Shown: positions 17,198-26,871 of the stretch, piece by piece | Position numbering within the stretch: position 1 is the stretch's first letter | Layout: each line of letters opens with the position of its first letter | From: Cruoricaptor ignavus | GTDB lineage: Bacteria > Bacteroidota > Bacteroidia > Flavobacteriales > Weeksellaceae | Direction: 5' to 3' | Assembly: GCF_900141665.1 (NCBI RefSeq) | Contig: NZ_FQYI01000001.1 | Location: 310,001 to 374,000, forward strand | Length of the DNA: 64,000 bases | Notes under the pieces: model-generated | What the model was told of the DNA's origin: nothing | Database searches by the model: none | The model's input: the letters and a program-made list of their open reading frames with translations, nothing else | Program-made: the position numbers and the translations under genes

Positions 17198-18370
17198 ATG
17201 TCAAGCATTCCTCTGAATTCGATACTTGATAACGATTTTTACAAAATCACGATGCAGTGCGCCGTGGTGCAGATGTTCCCGAGCGAGCGGGTGAAGTATT
17301 CCTTTATCAACCGCGGGCGCCACAGCTTCCCGGATGGCTTCGCCGATGAGCTCCGCAAGATCGTGGAGGCTATGGCGGGGCTGGGCCTCACCCGCGAGGA
17401 GAAGGCGTGGCTGCAGCGCACCTGCCCGTACATCAAGCTGCCGTACATCGACTTTCTGGAGGGCTACCGATACGACCCGGATGAGGTGAAAATCACGCAG
17501 AACGGGGCAGAGCTGGAGGTATCCGTAGAGGGCCTGTGGTACCGCACCATCCTATGGGAGGTACCGCTGCTTTCGCTTATTTCGGAGCTGCATTATGAGA
17601 TGAACCACCTGGAGAGGGACTCCAATGAATCCGTGGTGCAGACCACCATGAGGAAAGCCGAAAAGCTGAACGAGCTCGGGGTGTCCTTCGCGGAATTTGG
17701 TACGCGACGCAGGCACTCCTACAAGGTGCACGACTTGGTGGTGGACTCCCTCATCAAAAGCCATAATTCTAAATTCATCGGCAGCTCCAATGTGCACCTG
17801 GCGATGAAGTACGGCATAAAACCCATAGGCACCCACGCGCACGAGTGGTTTATGTTTCACGCGGCGCAGTTCGGCTTTAAAATGGCAAACGCCCTCTCGC
17901 TGGAGCACTGGGTAGATGTGTACCGCGGCGATCTGGGCGTGGCACTCTCGGACACCTATACCACGGATGTTTTCTTCCGGCAGTTCGACAAGAAATTTGC
18001 GAAACTTTTCGACGGCGTTCGGCACGACAGCGGAGATCCACTGGAATTTGCGGACAAAACCATCGCACACTATGAGAAGCTCGGCATCAATCCTTTGTAC
18101 AAATACATCATTTTTTCAGACGGGCTGAATCTGGAAAAGGTGGAGGAAATCACCAATTACTGCAGTGGGAAAATCGGGATCTCCTTCGGCATCGGCACCA
18201 ACCTCACCAATGATGTGGGCCTGAAGCCGATGAACATTGTAATGAAGCTCACCGGCGTGATGGCGCAAAACGGCGACTGGATACCGACTGTAAAACTGAG
18301 TGACGAGAAAGGCAAATATACCGGAGACCCGAAAATGATAGAGCTAGCAAAAGAGTTTCTGAGAATCTGA
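17198..18370 (+). CDS. pncB: Nicotinate phosphoribosyltransferase
   Basis: A 390-residue cytosolic enzyme that joins nicotinate to PRPP, using ATP, to make nicotinate mononucleotide for NAD salvage. Signatures are ILDNDFYKITMQCAVVQMFP at the N-terminus, the FGTRRRHSYKVHD block (about residues 168-180), GTHAHEWFMFHAAQF, in which a histidine is phosphorylated in studied members, and the PRPP region VRHDSGDPLEFADK. Length is normal for the E. coli-like class. Codons are GC-rich at third positions, unlike the AT-rich genes nearby. Confidence 0.95.
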   Translation: MSSIPLNSILDNDFYKITMQCAVVQMFPSERVKYSFINRGRHSFPDGFADELRKIVEAMAGLGLTREEKAWLQRTCPYIKLPYIDFLEGYRYDPDEVKITQNGAELEVSVEGLWYRTILWEVPLLSLISELHYEMNHLERDSNESVVQTTMRKAEKLNELGVSFAEFGTRRRHSYKVHDLVVDSLIKSHNSKFIGSSNVHLAMKYGIKPIGTHAHEWFMFHAAQFGFKMANALSLEHWVDVYRGDLGVALSDTYTTDVFFRQFDKKFAKLFDGVRHDSGDPLEFADKTIAHYEKLGINPLYKYIIFSDGLNLEKVEEITNYCSGKIGISFGIGTNLTNDVGLKPMNIVMKLTGVMAQNGDWIPTVKLSDEKGKYTGDPKMIELAKEFLRI

Positions 18371-18387
18371 AATTGAAGCCTTTTTCC

Positions 18388-18395
18388 TATTTTTG
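18388..18395 (+). promoter_or_regulatory. -7 box of rmuC
   Basis: TATTTTTG, with only 4 nt before the ATG at 18400. A leaderless transcript is likely. Confidence 0.55.
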
Positions 18396-18399
18396 AAAT

Positions 18400-19899
18400 A
18401 TGGAAATTTTGTATATCGCTTTGGCGTTTTTGGTGGGTGCGGTTTTGGCGTATTTCATCGGGAAATCTCAGTCGGTTTCAAGGAAGGTGCACGAGGAACT
18501 GAATGCTAATTTTATCAAAAGCCAGTCGGATTTTGATAATTCCTGCAAGAAAAATGATGAACTGAGCCAACTGATTGATAATGAGCGGAAAACAAACCGC
18601 GAACAGACCGAAATTCTTTCCCAGCTGAAAAATGATTTCGCACGAATTTCTGCGGAGCATTCCTCTCTGAATTCTCAACTTTCTGAGCAGAAAAATCTTA
18701 ACACAAAACAGAGCGAGGAAATTGCGTCGCTGCAAAAAAGCGGGCAGGATTATCACGCGAAAAACTCTGAGCTGGAGGCCATTAACAAAAATCTGGAACG
18801 CAGCCTTGCCGAGCAGAAAGAGGAGCTGAAGAAAATCCACGAGGCGGCGAAAAATGAGTTTAAAAACCTTGCGAACGAAATTCTGGAGGAGAAAACGAAA
18901 CGCTTCACGGAAAGCAATAAACAAAACCTGGATATCCTGCTGAAGCCGCTTGGCGAGAACATCGAGAACTTTAAAAAGCAGGTGGATGAGGTTTACAAAA
19001 ATGAATCCCGCGAAAGATTTTCGCTGAACAACACCATCAAGCTGATGATGGAGCAGACGAACAAAGTTTCTCAGGAAGCGAACAACCTGGCCGCCGCGCT
19101 GAAAGGCCAAACGAAAACGCAGGGTGACTGGGGCGAAATGATTCTGGAGCGAATTCTGGAAGATTCCGGGCTGACAAAGGGCAGGGAATATTTCGCGCAG
19201 CACACCATTACGAATGAGGACGGCGAAACGCAGCGCCCGGATTTCATCCTGAAACTTCCCGGCGAGCAAATTGTAGTCATCGATTCCAAAGTTTCGCTGA
19301 ATGCTTATGAACGGATGTGTTCCGCGGAAAATGAGGAACAGCGGCTGCAAAACCTGGCGCTGCATACCGCTGCGGTGAAAAGGCACATCGATACGCTGGC
19401 CACAAAGCGCTACGACAACCTGAAGCAATCGCTGGATTTCACGATAATGTTCATCCCGATTGAGCCGGCGTTTCTTTCGGCGGTGCAGCACGATACGAAC
19501 CTTTGGAACTACGCCTACCAAAAGCACATCATCCTGCTGAGCCCTACGAATTTAATCGCTTACCTGAAGCTAATTTCCGATGTTTGGAAACGCTCTGACC
19601 AGAAGGATAATGCCGAAGAAATTGCGAGAGTTGCCGGCGCAATGTACGATAAATTCGAAGGTTTCGTGCAGGATTTGCTGAAAATCGGGCGAAGGCTGGA
19701 TGAGACGAAAAGCGATTACGAAACGGCGATGAAGAAACTTTCCACCGGAAGAGGCAACCTCGTGACTTCTGCACAAAGAGTAAAATCGCTGGGTGCGTCG
19801 GCGAAAAAGAATCTGCCGGAAGCCATTGTGGAAAGGGCCAATCTGGAACTTCCAGAAAACGGGGACAATTTATTCCCTGAAAACAGCGGCGAAGTATGA
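18400..19899 (+). CDS. rmuC: DNA recombination protein RmuC
   Basis: A 499-residue protein. An N-terminal membrane anchor (LYIALAFLVGAVLAYFIG) is followed by a long coiled coil (about residues 30-170) rich in Glu, Lys and Asn. The RmuC domain (about 195-460) follows, with GQTKTQGDWGEMILERILED, RPDFILKLPGEQIVVIDSKV and FIPIEPAFLSAV. RmuC limits DNA inversions and resembles restriction-type nucleases; the DSKV motif fits that fold. It shares 4 bases (ATGA) with the following RNA methyltransferase gene. Confidence 0.93.
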   Translation: MEILYIALAFLVGAVLAYFIGKSQSVSRKVHEELNANFIKSQSDFDNSCKKNDELSQLIDNERKTNREQTEILSQLKNDFARISAEHSSLNSQLSEQKNLNTKQSEEIASLQKSGQDYHAKNSELEAINKNLERSLAEQKEELKKIHEAAKNEFKNLANEILEEKTKRFTESNKQNLDILLKPLGENIENFKKQVDEVYKNESRERFSLNNTIKLMMEQTNKVSQEANNLAAALKGQTKTQGDWGEMILERILEDSGLTKGREYFAQHTITNEDGETQRPDFILKLPGEQIVVIDSKVSLNAYERMCSAENEEQRLQNLALHTAAVKRHIDTLATKRYDNLKQSLDFTIMFIPIEPAFLSAVQHDTNLWNYAYQKHIILLSPTNLIAYLKLISDVWKRSDQKDNAEEIARVAGAMYDKFEGFVQDLLKIGRRLDETKSDYETAMKKLSTGRGNLVTSAQRVKSLGASAKKNLPEAIVERANLELPENGDNLFPENSGEV

Positions 19900-20666
19900 C
19901 GATCGAAAGTCTTCAGAATGAGAAGGTGAAGCATTTGGTGCGGCTTTCCTCGGACAATCGTTTTCGCAAGAAATCGGGAACTTTCGTGGTAGAGGGCAGG
20001 CAGGAAAACGAGCGCGCTTTGCGGTTTGATTTTCAACCTGTAGAGTTTTTCATTTGTGAAAAAATTTTTGATGGAAAAATTCCGGAAGGAAAAATAAATT
20101 TCGTTTCCGAAAAGGTATATGAGAAAATCGCTTACCGCGGAAGCTCGGAAGGCATCATTGGAATTTACAATGAAAAAGAAAATCTACTGGAAGACTTTCA
20201 GCCGGAAGAAAACTCAGCCATCATAATTGTAGAAGGCGCGGAAAAACCTGGAAACCTGGGTGCTATTCTCAGAAGTTGTGAAGCTTTTGGAATAGATGCA
20301 TTAATTGTAACTGATACAAAATCGGATTTTTACAACCCAAATGTGATTCGTTCAAGCGTTGGCTGTTTGTTTGGGATGAATTTTTTCTCGGCAGAAAGTT
20401 CAGCGGTTTTTGAATTTTTGAACAAAAACAATTTCAACATTTTCTCAACCTATATGGATGAAACGGCAGAAGAAATTCAGCGGAAAAATCTCACGAAAAA
20501 ATCAGCGGTGATTTTCGGAACCGAGCATTCCGGAATTTCGGATTTCTGGAAAGGCAAGGCTGAGAATGTTTTAATACCTATGGCAGGAACTATCGATTCT
20601 TTAAATCTAAGCAATGCCGTTGCAATTACGAATTATGAAATTTTACGGCAAAAAATTACGAAATAA
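19896..20666 (+). CDS. TrmH/SpoU family RNA 2'-O-methyltransferase
   Basis: A 256-residue protein with an N-terminal substrate-binding part (RKKSGTFVVEGRQENERAL) and a SPOUT knot domain. The three SpoU motifs are visible: EGAEKPGNLGAILRSCEAFG (motif 1), FGTEHSGISDFW (motif 2) and VLIPMAGTIDSLNLSNAVAI (motif 3). It methylates a ribose in rRNA or tRNA using S-adenosylmethionine; which position cannot be told from sequence. It is coupled to rmuC by an ATGA overlap. Confidence 0.9.
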   Translation: MTIESLQNEKVKHLVRLSSDNRFRKKSGTFVVEGRQENERALRFDFQPVEFFICEKIFDGKIPEGKINFVSEKVYEKIAYRGSSEGIIGIYNEKENLLEDFQPEENSAIIIVEGAEKPGNLGAILRSCEAFGIDALIVTDTKSDFYNPNVIRSSVGCLFGMNFFSAESSAVFEFLNKNNFNIFSTYMDETAEEIQRKNLTKKSAVIFGTEHSGISDFWKGKAENVLIPMAGTIDSLNLSNAVAITNYEILRQKITK

Positions 20667-20675
20667 ACATCCTTA

Positions 20676-21722
20676 ATGAAAAAACTTATTTTTTTCATCA
20701 TCACAGCGGTGTTTTCCGTCCTTGTTTTCGGGCAGAAGCCGAAAATCCGCATCCTCGCCACGGGGGGCACCATCGCCGGGGTGAGCAAATCGGCTACGGA
20801 GACCAGCTACAAGGCCGGTGAGCTCGGCATTTACACCCTCCTCCAGGCGGTGCCGGAGCTAAAAAATATTGCTGATGTCAGCGGTGAACAAATCGCGAAC
20901 ATCGGCTCTCAGGATATGAATGATGAGGTTTGGCTAAGCCTCGCGAAACGCTGCAACGAACTCCTCAACAAGGAGGGCTACGATGGCGTAGTGATCACCC
21001 ACGGCACCGACACTATGGAGGAGACTGCCTACTTCCTGAACCTGACCGTGCACAGCAAAAAACCGGTGGTGATGGTAGGCGCAATGAGGCCTTCCACAGC
21101 GATGAGCGCAGACGGCCCGAGGAACCTCTACAATGCCGTAAGCGTGGCAGGGAACGGAGCCTCGCAGGGGCGCGGAGTTTTAGTGGTAATGAACGACCTG
21201 GTGCTGGATGCCAAGGATGTGATAAAAACAAGCACCGTGGCGGTAGAGACCTTTCAGGGGGCGAATTTCGGGCCGCTGGCACACATCCGCAACGGCATCC
21301 CGTACTATGGCAGAAATGTGGAGAACAGGCACACCTGGCAGTCGGGATTTAATGTGGAAAATTTAAAAAAACTCCCGAGGGTTGGCATCGTTTACGGCTA
21401 TTCCAACGCTTCCGAGCTGCCAATGAGGGCGTTCATCGACGCAAAATTCGACGGGATTTTGCTTGCGGGGGTGGGCAACGGGAATCTTTACCGCACCAAC
21501 TTTGAACTCGCCGCGGAAGCACAGCAGAAGGGCATACAGATTGTGCGCTCTTCCCGCGTACCTACCGGCGCAACGACGCTTGAAGCCGAGGTGGACGATG
21601 CCAAATACCACTTCGTGGCTGCGCAAAACCTCAACCCGCAGAAAGCGCGGGTGCTGCTAATGCTCGCCCTTACCAGGACCAAAGACTGGCAGGCGATCCA
21701 AAGGTATTTTAATGAATACTAA
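20676..21722 (+). CDS. Type II (periplasmic) L-asparaginase
   Basis: A 348-residue protein with a signal peptide (KLIFFIITAVFSVLVFGQ), so it acts in the periplasm, hydrolysing asparagine to aspartate and ammonia. Both catalytic threonine motifs are present: ILATGGTIAGV (about residues 25-35) and VVITHGTDTMEETAYFL (about 106-122). It follows the methyltransferase by 9 bases, but its codons turn abruptly GC-rich. The aspartase gene lies 83 bases downstream with its own promoter. Together they convert asparagine to aspartate and then to fumarate plus ammonia. Confidence 0.93.
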   Translation: MKKLIFFIITAVFSVLVFGQKPKIRILATGGTIAGVSKSATETSYKAGELGIYTLLQAVPELKNIADVSGEQIANIGSQDMNDEVWLSLAKRCNELLNKEGYDGVVITHGTDTMEETAYFLNLTVHSKKPVVMVGAMRPSTAMSADGPRNLYNAVSVAGNGASQGRGVLVVMNDLVLDAKDVIKTSTVAVETFQGANFGPLAHIRNGIPYYGRNVENRHTWQSGFNVENLKKLPRVGIVYGYSNASELPMRAFIDAKFDGILLAGVGNGNLYRTNFELAAEAQQKGIQIVRSSRVPTGATTLEAEVDDAKYHFVAAQNLNPQKARVLLMLALTRTKDWQAIQRYFNEY

Positions 21723-21775
21723 TGCATTGCTTTCCTGCCGGTCTCTCCTACCGAAATTCCTATGGAAAAATGGAA

Positions 21776-21783
21776 TATCTTTG
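21776..21783 (+). promoter_or_regulatory. -7 box of aspA
   Basis: TATCTTTG, 22 nt before the aspA ATG. It shows that aspA can be expressed separately from the asparaginase gene. Confidence 0.6.
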
Positions 21784-21805
21784 CTAAACTAAATCATAAA
21801 GCATA

Positions 21806-23203
21806 ATGGATAGTTTCAGAATAGAATCTGACCTTCTGGGTGAATTGAAAGTCCCTTCCAGCGCGTACTACGGCGTACAGACGCAGCGCGCCCTAGAAAA
21901 TTTCCGTATTTCCGGGACCAAGATGGGCGACTATAAAGACTTCGTGAACGCCATAGCCTTTGTAAAACTTGCCGCAGCAAAAACCAATAACGAGCTGGGG
22001 CTCCTAAGCGACGAGCTCACAGGGGCAATCTCCGCGGCTTGCGAAGAAATCATCAGCGGTAAGATGCACGACCAGTTCCCTGTGGATATGATACAGGGCG
22101 GCGCGGGAACTTCTGTAAATATGAATGCCAACGAGGTAATCGCCAACCGCGCGCTGGAGATCCTTGGCCACAGCAAAGGTGAGTACCAGTACTGCTCCCC
22201 CAACGATCATGTGAACCTATCGCAATCTACCAACGATGCCTACCCTACCACCTTCCGCCTGGCAATGCTCAATATGAACAAAGAGCTGGTAAAGCATCTC
22301 GACCTGCTGATACAGGCATTCCGCGCAAAAGGCAAGGAGTTTTCAGATGTGATAAAGATGGGGCGCACCCAGCTGCAGGATGCCGTGCCGATGACTCTGG
22401 GGCAGGAGTTTGAAGCATTTGCTGCTACGCTTGAAGAAGAAATCATGCGCCTAAACAACAATGCCCACCTCTTCCTGGAAATCAATATGGGCGGTACCGC
22501 CATAGGCACCGGGCTGAATGCGCACCCGAGATATGCGCGCCAATGCGCCGAGAATTTAGCAAAAATCACGGGTTGGGAGTTTTTCTCCGCACCGAACCTG
22601 GTGGAAGCCACGCCGGATACAGGCGCTTATGTCATCTACTCCTCTGCGCTGAAGAGGCTCGCAGTAAAACTCTCGAAAATTTGTAACGACCTGAGGCTTC
22701 TCTCCTCCGGGCCGCGCGCCGGGCTGAATGAAATTAATCTGCCGCCGATGCAGCCGGGATCCTCCATTATGCCCGGCAAGGTAAATCCGGTGATTCCGGA
22801 AGTCGTGAACCAGGTATGCTTTAAGGTGATTGGGAATGATCTCACCGTCACTTTTGCCTCAGAAGCGGGCCAGCTTCAGCTGAATGTGATGGAACCCGTG
22901 ATGTGCCAGTCAATCGTGGAAAATATCACTTTCTTAACCCGCGCAATGGACACTTTGAAGGAAAAATGCATCGACGGAATCACCGCCAACCGCGAGGTAT
23001 GCTATAATATGGTGAAAAATAGCATCGGCATCGTGACGGCGCTCAATCCGCATATCGGCTACAAAAACAGCACGAAAATCGCTAAAGAAGCATTGGAAAC
23101 AGGGGCTTCCGTTTATGACCTCGTGCTGAAGTATGACCTGATTCCTCAGGCAAAACTCGATGAAATCCTTGACCCGGCTAATATGCTGGTGCCGCATGTG
23201 TAA
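21806..23203 (+). CDS. aspA: Aspartate ammonia-lyase (aspartase)
   Basis: A 465-residue enzyme of the fumarase/aspartase superfamily that splits aspartate into fumarate and ammonia. Signatures are GVQTQRALENFRISG near the start, the SPNDHVNLSQSTNDAYPT block (about residues 131-148) and the mobile catalytic loop GSSIMPGKVNPVIPE (about 318-332). Length is typical. Fumarate would feed the TCA cycle or anaerobic respiration. A terminator follows. Confidence 0.94.
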   Translation: MDSFRIESDLLGELKVPSSAYYGVQTQRALENFRISGTKMGDYKDFVNAIAFVKLAAAKTNNELGLLSDELTGAISAACEEIISGKMHDQFPVDMIQGGAGTSVNMNANEVIANRALEILGHSKGEYQYCSPNDHVNLSQSTNDAYPTTFRLAMLNMNKELVKHLDLLIQAFRAKGKEFSDVIKMGRTQLQDAVPMTLGQEFEAFAATLEEEIMRLNNNAHLFLEINMGGTAIGTGLNAHPRYARQCAENLAKITGWEFFSAPNLVEATPDTGAYVIYSSALKRLAVKLSKICNDLRLLSSGPRAGLNEINLPPMQPGSSIMPGKVNPVIPEVVNQVCFKVIGNDLTVTFASEAGQLQLNVMEPVMCQSIVENITFLTRAMDTLKEKCIDGITANREVCYNMVKNSIGIVTALNPHIGYKNSTKIAKEALETGASVYDLVLKYDLIPQAKLDEILDPANMLVPHV

Positions 23204-23227
23204 TCACAGGCGACTCGTTTTTTTACC

Positions 23228-23251
23228 AATCCCTGCCGAACGGCTGGGATT
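23228..23251 (+). terminator. Terminator of aspA
   Basis: Outer stem AATCCC/GGGATT with an inner CCG/CGG pair, followed by TTTTATTT. Confidence 0.8.
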
Positions 23252-23349
23252 TTTATTTAAAAAAGCACGGAGCAAGTTCCTTTACAAGTGTCGTTTTAAG
23301 ACAAATTTTCATTATATTCGCAAACTTTAATTTTCGCAAGATTTGCAGG

Positions 23350-26300
23350 ATGGAGACGAAGTTTGCAGAGTATAAAAGCCTGGACCTGAATGCGGTAGCA
23401 AGCCGCATCGCCAAGTTCTGGGATAAGAACGATACCTTCAAAAAATCGGTGGAAAACCGTGCGGGAAAGCAGGAATTCGTGTTCTACGAAGGGCCGCCTT
23501 CTGCCAATGGCCTTCCTGGAATTCACCATGTGATGGCACGCTCGATAAAGGATATTTTCTGCCGCTTCCAAACTCAGAATGGAAAGCAGGTTTTCCGGAA
23601 AGCAGGCTGGGACACGCACGGTTTGCCCGTGGAGCTTGGCGTGGAAAAGGAGCTTGGCATCACGAAGGAAGACATCGGCAAAAAAATTTCTGTGGCAGAT
23701 TACAACGATGCCTGCCGCAACGCCGTGATGCGCTACACCGATGTCTGGAACGATTTGACACGGAAAATCGGCTATTGGGTGGATTTGGAAAATCCGTACA
23801 TCACCTATGAGCCGAAGTATATGGAATCGGTGTGGTGGCTTCTGAAGCAGCTCTACCAAAAGGGGCTGCTTTACAAAGGTTACACGATTCAGCCGTATTC
23901 ACCGAAGGCTGGCACAGGACTTTCTTCGCACGAGCTCAATCAGCCGGGAACTTACCGAGATGTAAGCGATACGACCGTTGTGGCGCAGTTTAAAATCCGT
24001 GAAATGTCGGATGCTTTGCGCAAGAAGCTGGATGCTGGAAGCTTTGATTCTCAGGAAATTTCAGGAGCAACTTGTGGCGGTGCTTTGCATTGGGAAGAGT
24101 TTGATAACGAGAGCCAAGATACAGGATACGAGACACAAGACATCCACATTTTAGCGTGGACGACAACGCCTTGGACTTTGCCTTCCAACACGGCACTTGC
24201 CGTCGGGAAAGATATTGATTATGTACTGGTTAAAACTTTCAACCAATATACTTTTGAGCCGGTAAACCTCATTTTGGCGAAGGTTCTTCTCCAGAAAAAT
24301 TTCGGCAAAAAATATCACGAAGCTGAAAACAACGAAGCCTTTATCCAATTCAAGGCGGAAGACAAAAGCATCCCTTATCAAATTCTCGCCGAATTCAAAG
24401 GCAGCGATTTGGAGGGCACAACTTATGAGCAACTGATTCCTTGGTTTGCGCCGGATGAAGGTGCAGAAAAGGCTTTCCGCGTAATTACCGGAGATTTCGT
24501 GACTACGGATGATGGTACAGGCATCGTGCACATTGCGCCTACTTTCGGTGCGGATGACGCAAGGGTTGCCAAGGAAAACGGCATTCCACCGATGCTCGTG
24601 AAAGATGAGCATGGCAACCTGGTTCCGTTGGTTGATTTGCAGGGCAGGTTCATCGAGGGTGAAAATGTTCCCGAAGAATTTGCTGGAAAATACATTAAAA
24701 ACGAATATTACGACGAAGGCGAAGCACCGGAAAAATCCTGGGATGTTCGGCTTGCGATTTTGCTAAAGGAGCAGAACAAGGCCTTCAAAGTTGAGAAATA
24801 TTCGCACTCCTATCCGCACTGCTGGAGGACGGATAAGCCGGTACTTTACTACCCTTTGGATTCGTGGTTTGTGAAGATGACCGCCGTGAAAGACAGGCTA
24901 GTAGAGCTTAACAAAGAAATCAACTGGAAGCCGAAATCTACCGGGGAAGGCCGCTTCGGAAACTGGCTGGAGAATGTGAACGACTGGAATCTCTCACGCT
25001 CAAGATACTGGGGAATTCCGCTGCCTGTCTGGAGAACGGACGCTTCATCCGGGAAAAAGCAGGAAGAAAAAGTGATAGGCTCTGCAGAAGAACTTTACCA
25101 GGAAATCGAGAAATCTGTGGCGGCAGGCTTTATGGCGGAAAATCCGTTCAGAGGTTTTGAGCCGGGAAATATGTCCGATGAGAATTATGCAAAAATCGAT
25201 TTGCATAAAAACATCGTGGACGAAATTACGCTGGTTTCCGATTCCGGAGAGCCGATGAAGCGGGAAAGCGATTTGATAGATGTGTGGTTTGATTCCGGTG
25301 CGATGCCGTATGCACAGCTTCACTATCCTTTTGAAAATCAGGAACTTATAGACGAAAGAAAAGCCTACCCTGCGGATTTTATAGCCGAAGGTGTGGATCA
25401 GACGAGGGGCTGGTTTTACACGCTGCACGCCATCGCAACTGCGGTTTTCGATTCGGTGGCTTATAAAAATGTGGTTTCCAACGGATTAGTGCTCGACAAA
25501 AACGGACAGAAGATGTCCAAGCGCTTGGGCAACGCCATTGACCCTTTTGAAACGCTGGAAAAATTTGGGCCGGATGCTACGAGGTGGTATATGATTTCCA
25601 ACGCCAACCCTTGGGAAAACCTGAAATTCGACCTGGAAGGCATAGATGAGGTGCGCCGCAAATTCTTCGGCACGCTTTACAACACCTACTCGTTCTTTGC
25701 GCTCTATGCCAATGTTGACGGCTTTAAATATGAAGAAAAAGACATCGAAAACCGCCCTGAAATTGACAGGTGGATCCTTTCCGAGCTGAATATTTTGGCG
25801 CGTGATGTGAAGGAATTTTACGAAGATTACGAGCCTACAAAAGCAACGAGGGCGATTTCCACCTTTGTGAACGACAACCTAAGTAACTGGTATGTAAGGC
25901 TTTGCAGGCGCAGATTCTGGAAGGGCGATTATTCCGAGGACAAAATTTCCGCGTACCAAACGCTCTACACCTGCCTGGAAACCGTGGCAAAACTCTCTGC
26001 CCCAGTTGCACCGTTTTTTATGGATACGCTCTATCAGGATTTGAATTCCATCACCAAAAAAGATGCGGCAGAATCCGTGCACCTTACGGACTTCCCTGCT
26101 ATAAATGAGGCACTTATCGATCAAAATTTGGTGGAAAAAACACGGCTTGCACAGCAGATCACATCTATGGTGTTTTCATTAAGGAAAAAGGAAAACATCA
26201 AGGTTCGGCAGCCATTGCAAAAGGTGATGATTCCTGTTTTGGACAAAATTACGGAAGCGCAGATTCTGGCCGTGGCAGAACTCATTAAACAGGAAGTGAA

Positions 26301-26859
26301 TGTGAAGGAAATCCAGCTGATCGACGGTGATGAAGCGGCGAATTTGATTGTTAAACAAATTAAGCCGAACTTCAAAGCTCTAGGTGCAAGACTGGGCAAG
26401 GATATGAAAACCGTGGCAAATGAGATTTCTTCATTAAATTCTCAAAAAATTACGGAATTCGAAAAATCAGGAACGATGGAAATCGGCGGTTATGAGATTG
26501 GTTTGGATGATGTGGAAATCACCACGAAAGACATTCCTGGCTGGACTGTTACCAGCGAAGGAAGAGTGACCGTAGCTCTGGATTTGACCATTACCGATGA
26601 ACTGAAAGCCGAAGGAATTGCACGGGAATTCATCAACAGAATCCAGAATTTACGCAAGGACAAAGGCTTTGAGGTAACGGATAGGATTGAGATTTCCCTG
26701 GAAGAAAATATGCATTTCCGCAAGGAACTGGAATTGAACGAAGGCTATATTTCCGGTGAAGTTCTGGCAGAAAAAATGAACTTCATCCCAGAAATTTTAG
26801 ATGGTGAAAATCTGGAAATTGACGATGAGAAATTCACAATAAAAATTAGTAAAATTTAA
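23350..26859 (+). CDS. ileS: Isoleucyl-tRNA synthetase, type 2 (eukaryote-like)
   Basis: A 1169-residue class I synthetase, clearly longer than the usual bacterial IleRS of about 940 residues. It charges tRNA-Ile and edits mischarged valine. The KMSKS loop is DKNGQKMSKRLGNA. At the HIGH position it reads PGIHHVMARSIKD, so residues 57-60 are Gly-Ile-His-His (GxHH) instead of HxGH. Length and motifs place it in the type 2 clade. The CP1 editing domain (THGLPVELGVEKELG and WTTTPWTLPSNTALAVG) is complete. The C-terminal part is the long anticodon-binding extension of this clade. Type 2 enzymes are known for low mupirocin sensitivity. Confidence 0.95.
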   Translation: METKFAEYKSLDLNAVASRIAKFWDKNDTFKKSVENRAGKQEFVFYEGPPSANGLPGIHHVMARSIKDIFCRFQTQNGKQVFRKAGWDTHGLPVELGVEKELGITKEDIGKKISVADYNDACRNAVMRYTDVWNDLTRKIGYWVDLENPYITYEPKYMESVWWLLKQLYQKGLLYKGYTIQPYSPKAGTGLSSHELNQPGTYRDVSDTTVVAQFKIREMSDALRKKLDAGSFDSQEISGATCGGALHWEEFDNESQDTGYETQDIHILAWTTTPWTLPSNTALAVGKDIDYVLVKTFNQYTFEPVNLILAKVLLQKNFGKKYHEAENNEAFIQFKAEDKSIPYQILAEFKGSDLEGTTYEQLIPWFAPDEGAEKAFRVITGDFVTTDDGTGIVHIAPTFGADDARVAKENGIPPMLVKDEHGNLVPLVDLQGRFIEGENVPEEFAGKYIKNEYYDEGEAPEKSWDVRLAILLKEQNKAFKVEKYSHSYPHCWRTDKPVLYYPLDSWFVKMTAVKDRLVELNKEINWKPKSTGEGRFGNWLENVNDWNLSRSRYWGIPLPVWRTDASSGKKQEEKVIGSAEELYQEIEKSVAAGFMAENPFRGFEPGNMSDENYAKIDLHKNIVDEITLVSDSGEPMKRESDLIDVWFDSGAMPYAQLHYPFENQELIDERKAYPADFIAEGVDQTRGWFYTLHAIATAVFDSVAYKNVVSNGLVLDKNGQKMSKRLGNAIDPFETLEKFGPDATRWYMISNANPWENLKFDLEGIDEVRRKFFGTLYNTYSFFALYANVDGFKYEEKDIENRPEIDRWILSELNILARDVKEFYEDYEPTKATRAISTFVNDNLSNWYVRLCRRRFWKGDYSEDKISAYQTLYTCLETVAKLSAPVAPFFMDTLYQDLNSITKKDAAESVHLTDFPAINEALIDQNLVEKTRLAQQITSMVFSLRKKENIKVRQPLQKVMIPVLDKITEAQILAVAELIKQEVNVKEIQLIDGDEAANLIVKQIKPNFKALGARLGKDMKTVANEISSLNSQKITEFEKSGTMEIGGYEIGLDDVEITTKDIPGWTVTSEGRVTVALDLTITDELKAEGIAREFINRIQNLRKDKGFEVTDRIEISLEENMHFRKELELNEGYISGEVLAEKMNFIPEILDGENLEIDDEKFTIKISKI

Positions 26860-26871
26860 AAAATACGAAAA

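Noticed and set aside
18478-19527. Long open frame antisense to rmuC
   Set aside because: Mirror of the coiled-coil codons of rmuC; no start signal or domain.
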